A stretch of 64,000 nucleotides of DNA from Cellulosimicrobium terreum (GTDB taxonomy: Bacteria; Actinomycetota; Actinomycetes; Actinomycetales; Cellulomonadaceae), in NCBI GenBank assembly GCA_014803435.1, contig JACYFD010000001.1, positions 992,001 to 1,056,000 of the forward strand, given 5' to 3'. A model generated the notes under the pieces. That model searched no databases. It had not been told where the DNA came from and saw only the letters and a program-made list of their open reading frames with translations. Shown here piece after piece: positions 17,120-25,826 of the stretch (positions are counted from its first letter, which is position 1; the number at the start of each line of letters is the position of its first letter). A program made the position numbers and the translations under genes.

Positions 17120-17151
17120 GCCGGTCGCGGTACCGCGCGCCGTCACCGGCC
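17119..17151 (+). terminator. Two-tier hairpin after uxuA
   Basis: Outer arms GGCCGGT (17119-17125) and ACCGGCC (17145-17151) enclose the perfect inner palindrome CGCGGTACCGCG (17126-17137). It begins at the last base of the uxuA stop codon. No U-tract. Confidence 0.55.
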
Positions 17152-17199
17152 ACCGTGTCGTACCGTCGAGGTCCCGTACCGTCGACCCGAGGAGCTGTC

Positions 17200-17616
17200 G
17201 TGCCCCGACCCCCGCTGCCGTCCCGCGTCGTCGAGCTGCTGAGCCGGCCGAACGCGGCCGTGATGGCGACCACCCGGTCCGACGGCGCGCCGGTCACCGC
17301 CGCCACCTGGTACGTCCTCGAGGAGGACGGGCGCGTGCTGGTGAACCTCGACGAGAGCCGGGTCCGGCTGAAGCACCTGCGGCGTGACCCGCGCGTCTCG
17401 CTCACGGTGCTCGACACGAGCTGGTACACCCACGTGACGATCGTCGGGAGCGTCGTCGAGCTGCGCGACGACGACGGGCTGGCGGACATCGACCGCATCT
17501 CGCGGCACTACACCGGTCACGCGTACGCGAACCGCACGAGCCCGCGGGTCAGCGCGTGGATCGAGGTCGAGCGGTGGTACGGCTGGGGCGCCGCGGCGAC
17601 CGGCGCCGACGACTGA
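17200..17616 (+). CDS. PPOX-class (F420/FMN split-barrel) oxidoreductase
   Basis: 138 residues from the GTG with GAGGAG 5 nt upstream. Split-barrel flavin/F420-binding fold: LSRPNAAVMATTRSDGAPVTAATWYVLEEDGRVLVNLDESRVRLKHL, then RDPRVSLTVLD and a C-terminal VERWYGWG. Actinobacterial members often use F420 or FMN to reduce varied small molecules. It is a single-gene unit between uxuA and a convergent dehydrogenase. Just upstream (17158-17186) a 12-nt direct repeat (GTACCGTCGAGG/C-type) surrounds the leader. Substrate unknown. Confidence 0.78.
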   Translation: MPRPPLPSRVVELLSRPNAAVMATTRSDGAPVTAATWYVLEEDGRVLVNLDESRVRLKHLRRDPRVSLTVLDTSWYTHVTIVGSVVELRDDDGLADIDRISRHYTGHAYANRTSPRVSAWIEVERWYGWGAAATGADD

Positions 17617-17655
17617 CGACGCCGCACCACGCGACCGACGTCGCCGTCGACCTCA

Positions 17656-17680
17656 CGCGCTGACCGGTCCGGTCAGCGCG
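17656..17680. terminator. Bidirectional hairpin between PPOX and Gfo/Idh genes
   Basis: Perfect 12-bp arms (CGCGCTGACCGG at 17656-17667 and its complement at 17669-17680) around one T. The right arm contains the minus-strand stop codon of the Gfo/Idh gene (17673-17675). It serves both converging genes. Confidence 0.7.
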
Positions 17681-18797
17681 ACCAGGGCGCCTCGAGCTCG
17701 GTGAAGGTCCGCGCGGTCCGCGCGGCCTCCTCGCACCAGCGCGCGACGTCGTCGACCACGGGACTGCGGTCGTCGCCGTCGCCGAGCCACGTCACGAAGT
17801 CGTCCGGGATCTGGTGCGGGTCGGGTGCGGTCCGCACCGCCTCGAGGACGCGCATGAACGCGCCCGTCTCGCGCACGTCGCACGCGAGGCGGCGACCCGG
17901 TTCTGCCCGAGCCGTGAGGAGGTCCTCGAGCAGGCCGGTGCGGCCGTACGTCTTCTCGACCTGCATCCGCGGCGTGCTGAGCGTCACCCGGTCGTGCTCG
18001 TACTCGAGCGTGACCTCGCCCTCGGTCCCGAGGGCGATCACCCGGGCTGGGGTCCGCTCCGCGGCGCACAGCGTGAGCCCGACGCCGTAGGGCAGCCCGT
18101 TCCGGCCGACGACCCGCAGCGAGGACGTGTCGTCCGACTCGATCGGGTTCGCGCGGTGCAGGTCGGTCAGGACGTGCGCCACGTCGTCGGCGGTACGGGC
18201 ACCGCCGACGCGCAGCGCGGTCGCGACCGCGTGCGCGAGCGGGTTCGTCACGACGCCGTCCACGACGTCCCGCCCGTCCAGCCGTCGACGTCCCGCCCAC
18301 GCGGCGCGCTGCCAGTACCCGCGGGTGCGGACCCACGTGCCGACGGCGCCGACGCCGACGAGCTCACCGATCTCGCCGCCGGCGATCAGCTCGGTCACGG
18401 CGTCGACCGCGTGGGAGCCGAACGTCTGGAAGCCGACCTGGCACAACCGGCCGGTGCGGTCCGCCGTCTCGACGATCGCGTCGTGCTCGGCGAGCGACGC
18501 CGCGGTCGGCTTCTCGAGCAGCACGTCCAGGCCGGCCTCCATCGCGGCCCGGGCCAGCGGGAGGTGCGTCGGGATGGGGGTCGAGATGATCACGACCTCC
18601 GGGCGCACGGACGGGTCCGGGTCGGACAGCAGGTCTCCCAGCGAGGCGAACCACGGGGCCGGGGTGTCCTCCGGCCGTCGCGGGTCGACGACGGCGCACA
18701 GCCGGGCCGTCCCCTTCGCGGCGAGCTCGCGCAGCGTGCGCAGGTGGGAGCCGCCGTGGCCGTGGACGCCGAGGACGGCGACCGGCGTGGGTGTCAT
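17673..18797 (-). CDS. Gfo/Idh/MocA-family oxidoreductase paired with the LacI-PmoA fusion
   Basis: 374 residues; its ATG overlaps the stop of the upstream LacI-PmoA gene by 4 nt. Rossmann start VAVLGVHGHGGSHLRTL, catalytic EKPTAASLAEHDAIV, and a substrate domain with VDGVVTNPLAHAVATALRVGG. PmoA-like (DUF6807) proteins and Gfo/Idh/MocA dehydrogenases are commonly neighbours in sugar-utilisation loci, so the pair probably acts on one carbohydrate. The reaction is not known. Confidence 0.85.
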   Translation of the reverse strand: MTPTPVAVLGVHGHGGSHLRTLRELAAKGTARLCAVVDPRRPEDTPAPWFASLGDLLSDPDPSVRPEVVIISTPIPTHLPLARAAMEAGLDVLLEKPTAASLAEHDAIVETADRTGRLCQVGFQTFGSHAVDAVTELIAGGEIGELVGVGAVGTWVRTRGYWQRAAWAGRRRLDGRDVVDGVVTNPLAHAVATALRVGGARTADDVAHVLTDLHRANPIESDDTSSLRVVGRNGLPYGVGLTLCAAERTPARVIALGTEGEVTLEYEHDRVTLSTPRMQVEKTYGRTGLLEDLLTARAEPGRRLACDVRETGAFMRVLEAVRTAPDPHQIPDDFVTWLGDGDDRSPVVDDVARWCEEAARTARTFTELEAPWSR

Positions 18798-20749
18798 CGG
18801 ACCCGCTCCGCCAGCTCGGCCGCCTCGTCCAGGTCGAGCGCGCGGTCGACGATGACGGCGGTCGCGCCGGTCTCGACCGAGCTGCCCGCGCCGATCGTGC
18901 GGGGGGCGTCCCAGGCGAGCGCCGGACCTGCGGCGGGGTACTCGGCGGCCCGGAGGAACCAGGGGAGGGGCTCGTCGTGCTGGACGAGGAGGAGGGTGGT
19001 GCTGTGGGTCGGGTGCCGCTGCACGAACCCGACCCACGGCGAGGTGCTGCCGTGCGCGACGTCCTCGCCGGGACCGGCCGCGCTGAGGACCGACGTCTCC
19101 TGCGCGATCGGGAGGCGCCAGAAGAACCCGCCGTAGCCGGCGCCGGGGCGTCCGTTGGTGGCGGGCGAACCGATGACGAGTGCCCCGCGTTGGGCGCGCA
19201 GGACGGAGCGCCAGTCGAGCACCCACGTCTCGCCGTCGAGGATCCGGGCGCTGATGCGACGCTCCTCCTCGAGCTGTGGGACCCCGTGCTCGTCGTGCCA
19301 GCGCACGGCGTCGTGCAGCAGGTGCGGCTCGACCGGGTCGACCAGCAGCGCGTGGCTGACCTGGCGCCCGTGGTTGGGCAGCAGCGTCGGGCCGACGTCG
19401 GTGACGAACGTGCGCCCGCCCCAGTACGAGGTGCCGTTGACGTCGGGCACCGCCATGGACGCGCCGTAGTGGTGGCGGTGGTCCACCGGGCCGGAGTCGG
19501 TGAGCGGGACCCCGGCGAGGGAGTGCACGGGGTGCAGGTGCGAGCGGGGCGCGTGCACGGGCGGGATGCGGTCGCCCTGCTGGTAGCGCGCGAGGCGCAC
19601 GTCGCCCCAGCGGAGCACCACGGTGTCGCCGTCGGCGGTCCACCGCACCTCCCGCGTGGCGGGGACGGACGCGGCGGGGACCAGCGCGTGCGCCGGCTCC
19701 GCCGGGGTGACGACGGCGCGTGCCCGGGCGACGGTGCGCGGCACCGGGCCGGTGCTCGCACGCACCTCCAGACGCGGCTCGAACCGGGTGGCGCGTGAGG
19801 GGTGACCCGTGGCGTCGATCAACGCGGACAGCTCCTTCCAGGCGTGGCGACCGAGCTCCGACTGCGGGACGGCGACGGTCGTCAGGGACGGTGTGGCGTA
19901 GCGGGCGAGGTCGATGTCGTCGAACCCGGTCACCGACATGTCCTTGGGCACGGCGACCCCGGCCTCGTTGAGACCGGCGAGCAGGCCGAACGCGACGAGG
20001 TCGTTGAACGCGACGACGGCGGTCGGACGGGCCGTGAGGACCTCGTCGACGACCCCGTGGCCGGCCACGATGTCGGACCCCGCGGGGAGGTCGACCAGGT
20101 CGACGTCGCGGTGCCGGGCGAGCGCGCGGGCGAGCCCGGTGCGCCGCAGCGCGTCCGAGGCGCTCCCGGGCGGCCCCGAGAGGTACGCGATCCGACGGTG
20201 CCCGAGATCGACCAGGTGGTCGAGCACCTGCTCGGCGGCGTACGCGTAGTCGACGACGAGCGACGGGACGCCGGGGACGCCGTGGAGCTCGCGGTTGACG
20301 ACGACGACGGGCGAGACGCGCGGGATCAGCGCGGCGAGCTCGGTGTCGGGCATGCGCGGCGACACGAGCACGAGCGCGTCGCAGCGCAGGCGCGCCTCGA
20401 GCGCGATCGCCGCCTCCTCCGTCGGGTCCTCGGCGGTGTCGGCGACGAGCACGCGGTACCCGGCGGGCGCGGCGGAGTTGGTCACGCCGCGCAGGATCTG
20501 CTGGAACAGCGGGTTGCCGAGGTCGGGGACGACGAGCGCGACGGTGTTCGTCCGGCCGAGGGACAGGCTGCGCGCCACGTTCGACGGTCGGTACTCCAGG
20601 CTCTCGGCGGTCTCTCGCACCCGCCGGCTGATCTCGGCGTCCACCGTGGCGCGACCGTTCATCACGCGCGACACGGTGGCGCGCGAGACCCCGGCGGCCG
20701 CCGCGACGTCGGCGATGGTGACCGCGCTGCGCTGCCTCGCGTCCGGCAT
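18794..20749 (-). CDS. LacI-family regulator fused to a PmoA-like (DUF6807) domain
   Basis: 651 residues, about twice a normal LacI protein, from an ATG with GGGAG upstream. Residues ~9-60 are a LacI HTH (VTIADVAAAAGVSRATVSRVMNG); ~65-345 a complete sensor domain (LVVPDLGNPLFQQILRGV, VAFNDLVAFGLLAGL, VTGFDDIDLARYATPSLTTVAVP); ~365-650 a PmoA-type domain (HLHPVHSLAGVPLTDSGPVDHRHHYG, YWGGRTF, GYGGFFWRLP, WVGFVQRHPTHSTTLLLV). No frameshift or stop separates the halves. It shares a divergent control region with the sugar ABC operon, which has two GGAAACCGGTTCC-type operators. The fused domain could sense or process the inducer (inference). Confidence 0.88.
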   Translation of the reverse strand: MPDARQRSAVTIADVAAAAGVSRATVSRVMNGRATVDAEISRRVRETAESLEYRPSNVARSLSLGRTNTVALVVPDLGNPLFQQILRGVTNSAAPAGYRVLVADTAEDPTEEAAIALEARLRCDALVLVSPRMPDTELAALIPRVSPVVVVNRELHGVPGVPSLVVDYAYAAEQVLDHLVDLGHRRIAYLSGPPGSASDALRRTGLARALARHRDVDLVDLPAGSDIVAGHGVVDEVLTARPTAVVAFNDLVAFGLLAGLNEAGVAVPKDMSVTGFDDIDLARYATPSLTTVAVPQSELGRHAWKELSALIDATGHPSRATRFEPRLEVRASTGPVPRTVARARAVVTPAEPAHALVPAASVPATREVRWTADGDTVVLRWGDVRLARYQQGDRIPPVHAPRSHLHPVHSLAGVPLTDSGPVDHRHHYGASMAVPDVNGTSYWGGRTFVTDVGPTLLPNHGRQVSHALLVDPVEPHLLHDAVRWHDEHGVPQLEEERRISARILDGETWVLDWRSVLRAQRGALVIGSPATNGRPGAGYGGFFWRLPIAQETSVLSAAGPGEDVAHGSTSPWVGFVQRHPTHSTTLLLVQHDEPLPWFLRAAEYPAAGPALAWDAPRTIGAGSSVETGATAVIVDRALDLDEAAELAERVR

Positions 20750-20825
20750 TTCGTTCTCCCGTGGGTGTCTCGTGACGGCACGCTCGGCGGTGAGCGCACC
20801 GTGTCTCTAACGTGACCGTACACCA

Positions 20826-20875
20826 TTGGAAACCGGTTCCTCGTGTGCTACGTTCCCCACGTGGAACCGGTTTCC
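20826..20875 (+). promoter_or_regulatory. Sugar ABC operon promoter with two LacI operators
   Basis: GGAAACCGGTTCC (20828-20840) and its inverted copy GGAACCGGTTTCC (20863-20875) lie 35 bp apart. TTGGAA (20826-20831), 17 nt and TACGTT (20849-20854) form the promoter. One operator thus covers the -35 and the other lies just past the start site. It sits in the 227-bp divergent gap and probably binds the LacI-PmoA fusion. The remaining ~100 nt is leader before the permease. Confidence 0.7.
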
Positions 20876-20976
20876 CCCGTCTGGGGGCCGGTCAGGTCGA
20901 CGGAGATCCGGAGGTGTCCCGATGGTGGGAACGCAACCGCAGCGGCGCGGTGGCGTCGGGTGCGAGGAGGTGTGGC

Positions 20977-21918
20977 ATGGCAGTCGTCGATGAGCTCCGA
21001 CGCGTGCGGGGCACAGGGAAGGTGGGGCGACGCAGGTCCGCCGCCCACCGCAACGACGGCAAGGCCGCGCTGGTGTTCCTCGCACCGTGGTTCGTCGGGC
21101 TGGTGTTCATCACCGCCGGGCCGATGGTCGCGTCCGCGTACCTGTCCTTCACGGACTACAGCCTGCTCGAGCCGCCCCAGTGGATCGGCCTGGACAACTA
21201 CACGCGCATGTTCGAGGACCCTCGGCTCCTGAACGCGCTCCAGGTCACGTTCACCTACGTGCTGGTGTCCGTCCCGCTCCAGCTCGGCGCCGCGCTCGGC
21301 CTCGCGCTGCTGCTGGACCGCGGACTGCGCGGGCTGTCGTTCTACCGTTCGGTCTTCTACCTGCCCTCGCTGCTCGGCGGCAGCGTGGCGGTGGCGCTCC
21401 TGTGGCGCCAGGTCTTCGGGGCGGAGGGCCTGGTCAACCAGTTCCTCGCTCTGTTCGGCATCGAGGGGCAGGGCTGGGTGTCGCACCCGGACTACGCGCT
21501 CGGCACCCTCATGGTCCTCAACGTGTGGACGTTCGGCGCGCCGATGGTCATCTTCCTCGCCGGGCTCCGACAGATCCCCCAGATGTACTACGAGGCGGCC
21601 GCGATCGACGGCGCCGGCCCGATCCGACGGTTCCGGTCCATCACCGTCCCGCTGCTGACCCCGATCATCTTCTTCAACCTCATCCTGCAGCTCATCAACG
21701 CGTTCCAGACGTTCACGCAGGCCGCCGTCATCAGCGGCGGCACCGGTGGGCCGGCGGACTCGACGATGGTCTACACGCTGTACCTCTACCAGAAGGGCTT
21801 CACCGCCCTCGACATGGGGTACGCCTCCGCCATGGCCTGGCTCCTGCTGGCGATCGTCGCGGGGATGACGGCCATCAACTTCCTCGCCTCCAAGTACTGG
21901 GTCTTCTACAATGACTGA
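20977..21918 (+). CDS. Sugar ABC transporter permease (MalF/UgpA-like)
   Basis: 313 residues from the ATG at 20977 (GAGGAGG at 6 nt). Six membrane segments begin at AALVFLAPWFVGLVFITAGPM. The EAA motif is YEAAAIDGAGPIRRFRSITVPLLTPI. CUT1 carbohydrate-uptake family; imports oligosaccharides together with the permease and lipoprotein downstream. No ATPase gene is in the operon, so a shared MsiK-type ATPase elsewhere is likely (known for actinobacteria). It overlaps the next gene by 8 nt. Confidence 0.9.
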   Translation: MAVVDELRRVRGTGKVGRRRSAAHRNDGKAALVFLAPWFVGLVFITAGPMVASAYLSFTDYSLLEPPQWIGLDNYTRMFEDPRLLNALQVTFTYVLVSVPLQLGAALGLALLLDRGLRGLSFYRSVFYLPSLLGGSVAVALLWRQVFGAEGLVNQFLALFGIEGQGWVSHPDYALGTLMVLNVWTFGAPMVIFLAGLRQIPQMYYEAAAIDGAGPIRRFRSITVPLLTPIIFFNLILQLINAFQTFTQAAVISGGTGGPADSTMVYTLYLYQKGFTALDMGYASAMAWLLLAIVAGMTAINFLASKYWVFYND

Positions 21919-22861
21919 GGTCACCGCGCGCCACGACGCGCCCATCGACGAGTCCTCCGCCCCGGCAGGCAGGCGCACCCTCACCGAGGTCGCCGCCGAG
22001 TACCCGGCGCCCGCCGCGCCCCCGAGCCGCTGGCGCGGCAACGTGCGATCGGTCCTCAAGCACACGGGCCTGATCCTCTTCGGGCTGACGATGCTCTACC
22101 CGCTCCTGTGGATGCTGGTGAGCTCGTTCAAGCCGAACGACCTCATCTTCCGCGAGCCCGGGCTGTTCCCCAGCGAGGTCACGCTCAGCAACTACACCAA
22201 CGGGTGGACGGCGCTGCTGCACCCGTTCGACCACTACCTGTTCAACAGCGCGATGATCGTGCTCGGCTCGCTGGTGGGAAACCTGGTCTCCTGCTCGATG
22301 GCCGCCTACGCGTTCGCCCGCCTGCAGTTCCGCGGTCGGAACCTGTGGTTCGCCATCATGCTCATGTCGATCATGCTGCCGATCCACGTGATCATCGTCC
22401 CGCAGTACATCCTGTTCTCCGAGCTGAACTGGATCAACACCTTCCTGCCGCTGATCGTGCCCAAGCTCCTGGCGACGGACGCGTTCTTCATCTTCCTCAT
22501 GGTGCAGTTCTTCCGCGGCATCCCCTCGGAGCTCGACGAGGCGGCCCGCATCGACGGGTGCGGCCACGGGCGCATCTACCTGCGGATCATGCTGCCGCTG
22601 TCCGTCCCCGCGCTCGCGACGACGGCCATCTTCACGTTCATCTGGACGTGGAACGACTTCTTCAGCCAGCTGGTGTTCCTCACCCGGCCCGACATGTACA
22701 CCGTGCCGGTGGCGCTGCGCACGTTCATCGACTCGACCGGGGAGAGCTCCTGGGGGCCCCTCTTCGCGATGTCGATCATCTCGCTGGTGCCGCTGTTCCT
22801 GGTGTTCCTGTTCGGCCAGAAGTACCTCGTCAAGGGCATCGCCACGACGGGGATCAAGTAG
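21911..22861 (+). CDS. Sugar ABC transporter permease (MalG/UgpE-like)
   Basis: 316 residues; the ATG lies inside the end of the previous gene. The first membrane segment follows a 55-residue cytoplasmic tail. EAA motif LDEAARIDGCGHGRIYLRIMLPLSVPAL; C-terminus LVFLFGQKYLVKGIATTGIK is the classical CUT1 ending. Partner of the preceding permease in the membrane channel. Confidence 0.92.
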   Translation: MTEVTARHDAPIDESSAPAGRRTLTEVAAEYPAPAAPPSRWRGNVRSVLKHTGLILFGLTMLYPLLWMLVSSFKPNDLIFREPGLFPSEVTLSNYTNGWTALLHPFDHYLFNSAMIVLGSLVGNLVSCSMAAYAFARLQFRGRNLWFAIMLMSIMLPIHVIIVPQYILFSELNWINTFLPLIVPKLLATDAFFIFLMVQFFRGIPSELDEAARIDGCGHGRIYLRIMLPLSVPALATTAIFTFIWTWNDFFSQLVFLTRPDMYTVPVALRTFIDSTGESSWGPLFAMSIISLVPLFLVFLFGQKYLVKGIATTGIK

Positions 22862-22906
22862 TTCGAGACAACGACGCTCGACAGCTCGAAACAACGACGT
22901 TCGACA
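22862..22906 (+). repeat. Tandem 22-bp repeats forming two co-varying hairpins
   Basis: Two copies (22862-22883, 22885-22906; 19 of 22 identical). Each contains a 5-bp stem around the same 9-nt loop ACAACGACG: TCGAG/CTCGA in the first and TCGAA/TTCGA in the second. The G to A change on one side is matched by C to T on the other, so pairing is kept. They lie between permease and binding-protein genes, where hairpins often stabilise the binding-protein mRNA; protein binding is the alternative. Confidence 0.6.
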
Positions 22907-22922
22907 CGAAGGAGACAGCACG

Positions 22923-24260
22923 ATGAACAGCCCGACCCGATCGACCCGCACGTGGTGGCGCCTCGGCGCCCTGCTCGCCGTCGGCACGCTCGCGCTGAGC
23001 GCCTGCAACGGCGACAACGGCGCGGCCCCTGGCACCGGCGACGACGACACGGCGAGCACGGCCGACTCGGGGCCGGTCGAGATCCGCTTCTCGTGGTGGG
23101 GCTCGGACACGCGCCACGAGACGACGCAGCAGGTCATCGACCTGTTCGAGGAGAAGAACCCCGACATCACCGTCGTCCCGGACTTCACCGACTGGGGCGG
23201 CTACTGGGACAAGCTCTCGGTCAGCGTCGCGGGCGGTGACACGCCCGACGTCATCACGCAGGAGGAGCGCTACCTCAGCGACTACGCCTCGCGCGGCGTG
23301 CTCGCCGACCTGGAGGAGGCCGGCGTCGACACCGGCGCCATCGACCCGAGCATCCTCGAGTCCGGCACCACGGACGGCGGCCTGTACGGCGTCGCGACGG
23401 GTGTGAACGCGTACGCGATCGTGGCGGACCCGGCGATCTTCGAGCAGGCCGGCGTGGAGATGCCGGACGACACGACGTGGACGTGGGAGGACTTCGTCGA
23501 CATCGCCAACGAGATCAGCGCGAACACGCCCGACGGCACCTACGGCATCCAGGAGTTCGGCGGGAACGAGGCGGGCTTCAGCACCTTCGCCCGCCAGCAC
23601 GGTCAGTCCCTCTACGGCCCGGACGGCGGCGTCGGCTACGACGACGCCCTCCTCGCCGAGTGGAACCAGCTGACGATGGACATCATCGACGGCGGCGGCC
23701 AGCCGGACCCGGCGAAGAGCATCGAGATCGCCGAGGGCGGCCCGGAGCAGTCGCTGCTCGGCACCGGCACCGGCGCGATGGGCTTCTGGTGGTCCAACCA
23801 GCTCCCCGCGATCTCGAGCGCCGCCGGCCACGAGCTGACGCTGCTCCGTGTGCCCGGGGAGTCGGAGTTCGACCGCACGGGCATGTTCTTCAAGCCGGCG
23901 ATGTACTACTCGATCTCCAAGACCTCGGAGCACCCCGAGGCCGCGGCGAAGCTCGTCGACTTCCTCCTCAACGACCCGGAGGCCGGCAAGCTGATCCTCG
24001 CCGACCGCGGTCTGCCGGCCAACCTCGACGTCCGTGAGGCCATCGCCGGAGACCTCGACCCGGCCGACCAGCAGTCCGCGGACTTCCTGGCCGGCCTGCA
24101 GAGCGAGATCGTCGACGGGCCTGCCGTCCCGCCCGCCGGTGCCGCCGAGGTTCCCGAGATCACGACCCGGGTCAACACCGAGCTGATCTTCGGCCGGCTG
24201 AGCCCGGCGGACGCGGCCAGCCAGTTCACCTCCGAGGTGGAGGCCGCCATCGGCGGCTGA
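22923..24260 (+). CDS. Sugar ABC transporter substrate-binding lipoprotein
   Basis: 445 residues from the ATG with AAGGAG upstream. Lipobox LSAC (Cys ~27). The family 1 extracellular solute-binding fold is evident: VEIRFSWWGSDTRHETTQQVIDLFEEKNPDITVVPDFTDWGGYWDKLSV, LYGVATGVNAYAIVADPAIFEQAGVEMPDDTTWTWEDF. It delivers an oligosaccharide, possibly xylan- or pectin-derived, to the two permeases upstream. It is separated from them by two small hairpins and followed by two strong ones. Confidence 0.93.
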   Translation: MNSPTRSTRTWWRLGALLAVGTLALSACNGDNGAAPGTGDDDTASTADSGPVEIRFSWWGSDTRHETTQQVIDLFEEKNPDITVVPDFTDWGGYWDKLSVSVAGGDTPDVITQEERYLSDYASRGVLADLEEAGVDTGAIDPSILESGTTDGGLYGVATGVNAYAIVADPAIFEQAGVEMPDDTTWTWEDFVDIANEISANTPDGTYGIQEFGGNEAGFSTFARQHGQSLYGPDGGVGYDDALLAEWNQLTMDIIDGGGQPDPAKSIEIAEGGPEQSLLGTGTGAMGFWWSNQLPAISSAAGHELTLLRVPGESEFDRTGMFFKPAMYYSISKTSEHPEAAAKLVDFLLNDPEAGKLILADRGLPANLDVREAIAGDLDPADQQSADFLAGLQSEIVDGPAVPPAGAAEVPEITTRVNTELIFGRLSPADAASQFTSEVEAAIGG

Positions 24261-24271
24261 CACCCACCGAC

Positions 24272-24294
24272 CCCGGACGCCACCGGCGTCCGGG
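24272..24294 (+). terminator. Hairpin 1 after the binding-protein gene
   Basis: Perfect 10-bp stem (24272-24281 with 24285-24294), loop ACC, 11 nt beyond the stop codon. Together with the next hairpin it probably limits read-through or protects the 3' end of the transporter mRNA. Confidence 0.65.
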
Positions 24295-24300
24295 CACGAC

Positions 24301-24342
24301 CGGCCGGACCGTTCCCGTCGCCCCACGGGAACGGTCCGGCCG
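24301..24342 (+). terminator. Hairpin 2 after the binding-protein gene
   Basis: Perfect 18-bp stem (24301-24318 with 24325-24342) and a 6-nt loop CGCCCC. A strong intrinsic-terminator-like element without a U-tract, 50 nt before the next TTG start, so the downstream genes may be partly uncoupled from the transporter. Confidence 0.78.
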
Positions 24343-24392
24343 ACCGCACGACACGACACGACGTCACGCGACACCACCACGGAAGGACCGTC

Positions 24393-25826
24393 TTGCCCTC
24401 CCTCGCCGAGTCCCCTCGAAGCACCGACTCCCGACGCCGCTACGCCGTCGTCGGGACCGGGCACCGCGCCCAGATGTACGTCGACGCGATCCTCGGACCG
24501 CACCGCGACGTCGCCCGGCTCGTCGCGTGGTGCGAGCCGAACCCGGTGCGTGCCGCGTACTACGACGACCTCGTGCGCGCGGCCGGGGAGTCACCCGTCC
24601 CGACCTACGCGCCGGACGACCTCGAGGCGATGATCGCGCGCGAGCGCGTCGACGCCGTCGTCGTGACGTCGCCGGACCGCACCCACGCCGACGTCGTCGC
24701 GAGGGTCCTCGCCGCCGGGGCCGACGTGGTGCTGGAGAAGCCCATGACGACGACGGGCCGCGGCTGCCGGCAGATCGCCGACGCCGTCGGCGAGCACGGG
24801 CGGGACGTCGTCGTGACGTTCAACTACCGGTACTCCCCGCGCAACACCGCGCTCAAGCAGGTCATCGCGGACGGCGAGATCGGCGAGGTCACCGCCGTCC
24901 ACTTCGAGTGGGTCCTCGACACCGTGCACGGCGCGGACTACTTCCGTCGCTGGCACCGCGAGAAGGCGACCTCCGGGGGGCTGCTCGTGCACAAGTCGAG
25001 CCACCACGCGGACCTCGTCAACTGGTGGGTCGACGACGAGCCCGACCTCGTGTTCGCGCGCGGCGGCCTGCGCTTCTACGGGCCCGACGCCGCAGGGGCG
25101 GACGGCACGCCGGCAGCGGACCGCCCCGCGCGGGGAACCCGCGGCGCCCCCGACGGGCCGGCGAGCGACGCACCGCGCGACCTGTTCCTCCTGGACCTCG
25201 CCGACGACCAGCGCCTCGCCGACCTGTACCTCGACGCCGAGGCGCACGACGGGTACCGGCGCGACCAGGACCCGTTCGCGCCCGGCGTGACGATCGAGGA
25301 CACGGCCGCGGTGATCGTCCAGTACCGGCGCGGCGCCGTCCTCACCTACTCGCTCACGGCCTACGGGCCCTGGGAGGGGTACCGCGTGAGCGTGACGGGG
25401 ACGCGCGGCCGGGCCGAGCTCGAGGTCGTCGAGCGCGGCGCCGTCCTCGTCGGTGAGGACGGTCGACCGGTCCTCGACCCGTCCGCGCAGGAGGCGCTGA
25501 CCACCGGCCCCACGCGACCCCGCGGCGAGCGGCTCGTGGTGCAGCGGCACTGGGAGGAAGCCCGCGAGGTAGAGATCCCCCGTGGTCAGGGTGCGCACGG
25601 CGGCGGCGACGCGATGCTCCTGAACGACGTGTTCCGCGGTCCTGCGGACGACCCGCTGGGTCGCCCCGCGGGCTGGCGGGACGGGCTGCTCGCCGCTGGC
25701 GTCGGCATCGCCGCGAACCGCTCGCTCGAGACCGGCCTGCCCGTCCGGCTGGCCGACGCGGTCGGCGGCGCGCACCGCGACCTCGGCACGCGGACGACGC
25801 GGACCGCGCAGGAGGTGACGGCATGA
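24393..25826 (+). CDS. Gfo/Idh/MocA-family oxidoreductase
   Basis: 477 residues with a TTG start supported by GGAAGG 6 nt upstream; no alternative start fits. It begins YAVVGTGHRAQMYVDAILG, catalytic LEKPMTTTGRGCRQIADAV and NYRYSPRNTALKQVIADGEIGEVTAVHFEW; GGLLVHKSSHHADLVNWWVDDEPD holds the His/Asp site. Longer than typical (~350) because of an acidic/Pro-rich insert around 235-270 and a long tail. It overlaps the dehydratase gene by 4 nt, so the two work in one pathway, probably oxidising a sugar or uronate brought in by the transporter. Confidence 0.85.
   Translation: MPSLAESPRSTDSRRRYAVVGTGHRAQMYVDAILGPHRDVARLVAWCEPNPVRAAYYDDLVRAAGESPVPTYAPDDLEAMIARERVDAVVVTSPDRTHADVVARVLAAGADVVLEKPMTTTGRGCRQIADAVGEHGRDVVVTFNYRYSPRNTALKQVIADGEIGEVTAVHFEWVLDTVHGADYFRRWHREKATSGGLLVHKSSHHADLVNWWVDDEPDLVFARGGLRFYGPDAAGADGTPAADRPARGTRGAPDGPASDAPRDLFLLDLADDQRLADLYLDAEAHDGYRRDQDPFAPGVTIEDTAAVIVQYRRGAVLTYSLTAYGPWEGYRVSVTGTRGRAELEVVERGAVLVGEDGRPVLDPSAQEALTTGPTRPRGERLVVQRHWEEAREVEIPRGQGAHGGGDAMLLNDVFRGPADDPLGRPAGWRDGLLAAGVGIAANRSLETGLPVRLADAVGGAHRDLGTRTTRTAQEVTA

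Noticed and set aside
17158-17186. Direct repeat GTACCGTCGA before the PPOX gene as an operator
   Set aside because: Only two short copies without dyad symmetry and no linked regulator.
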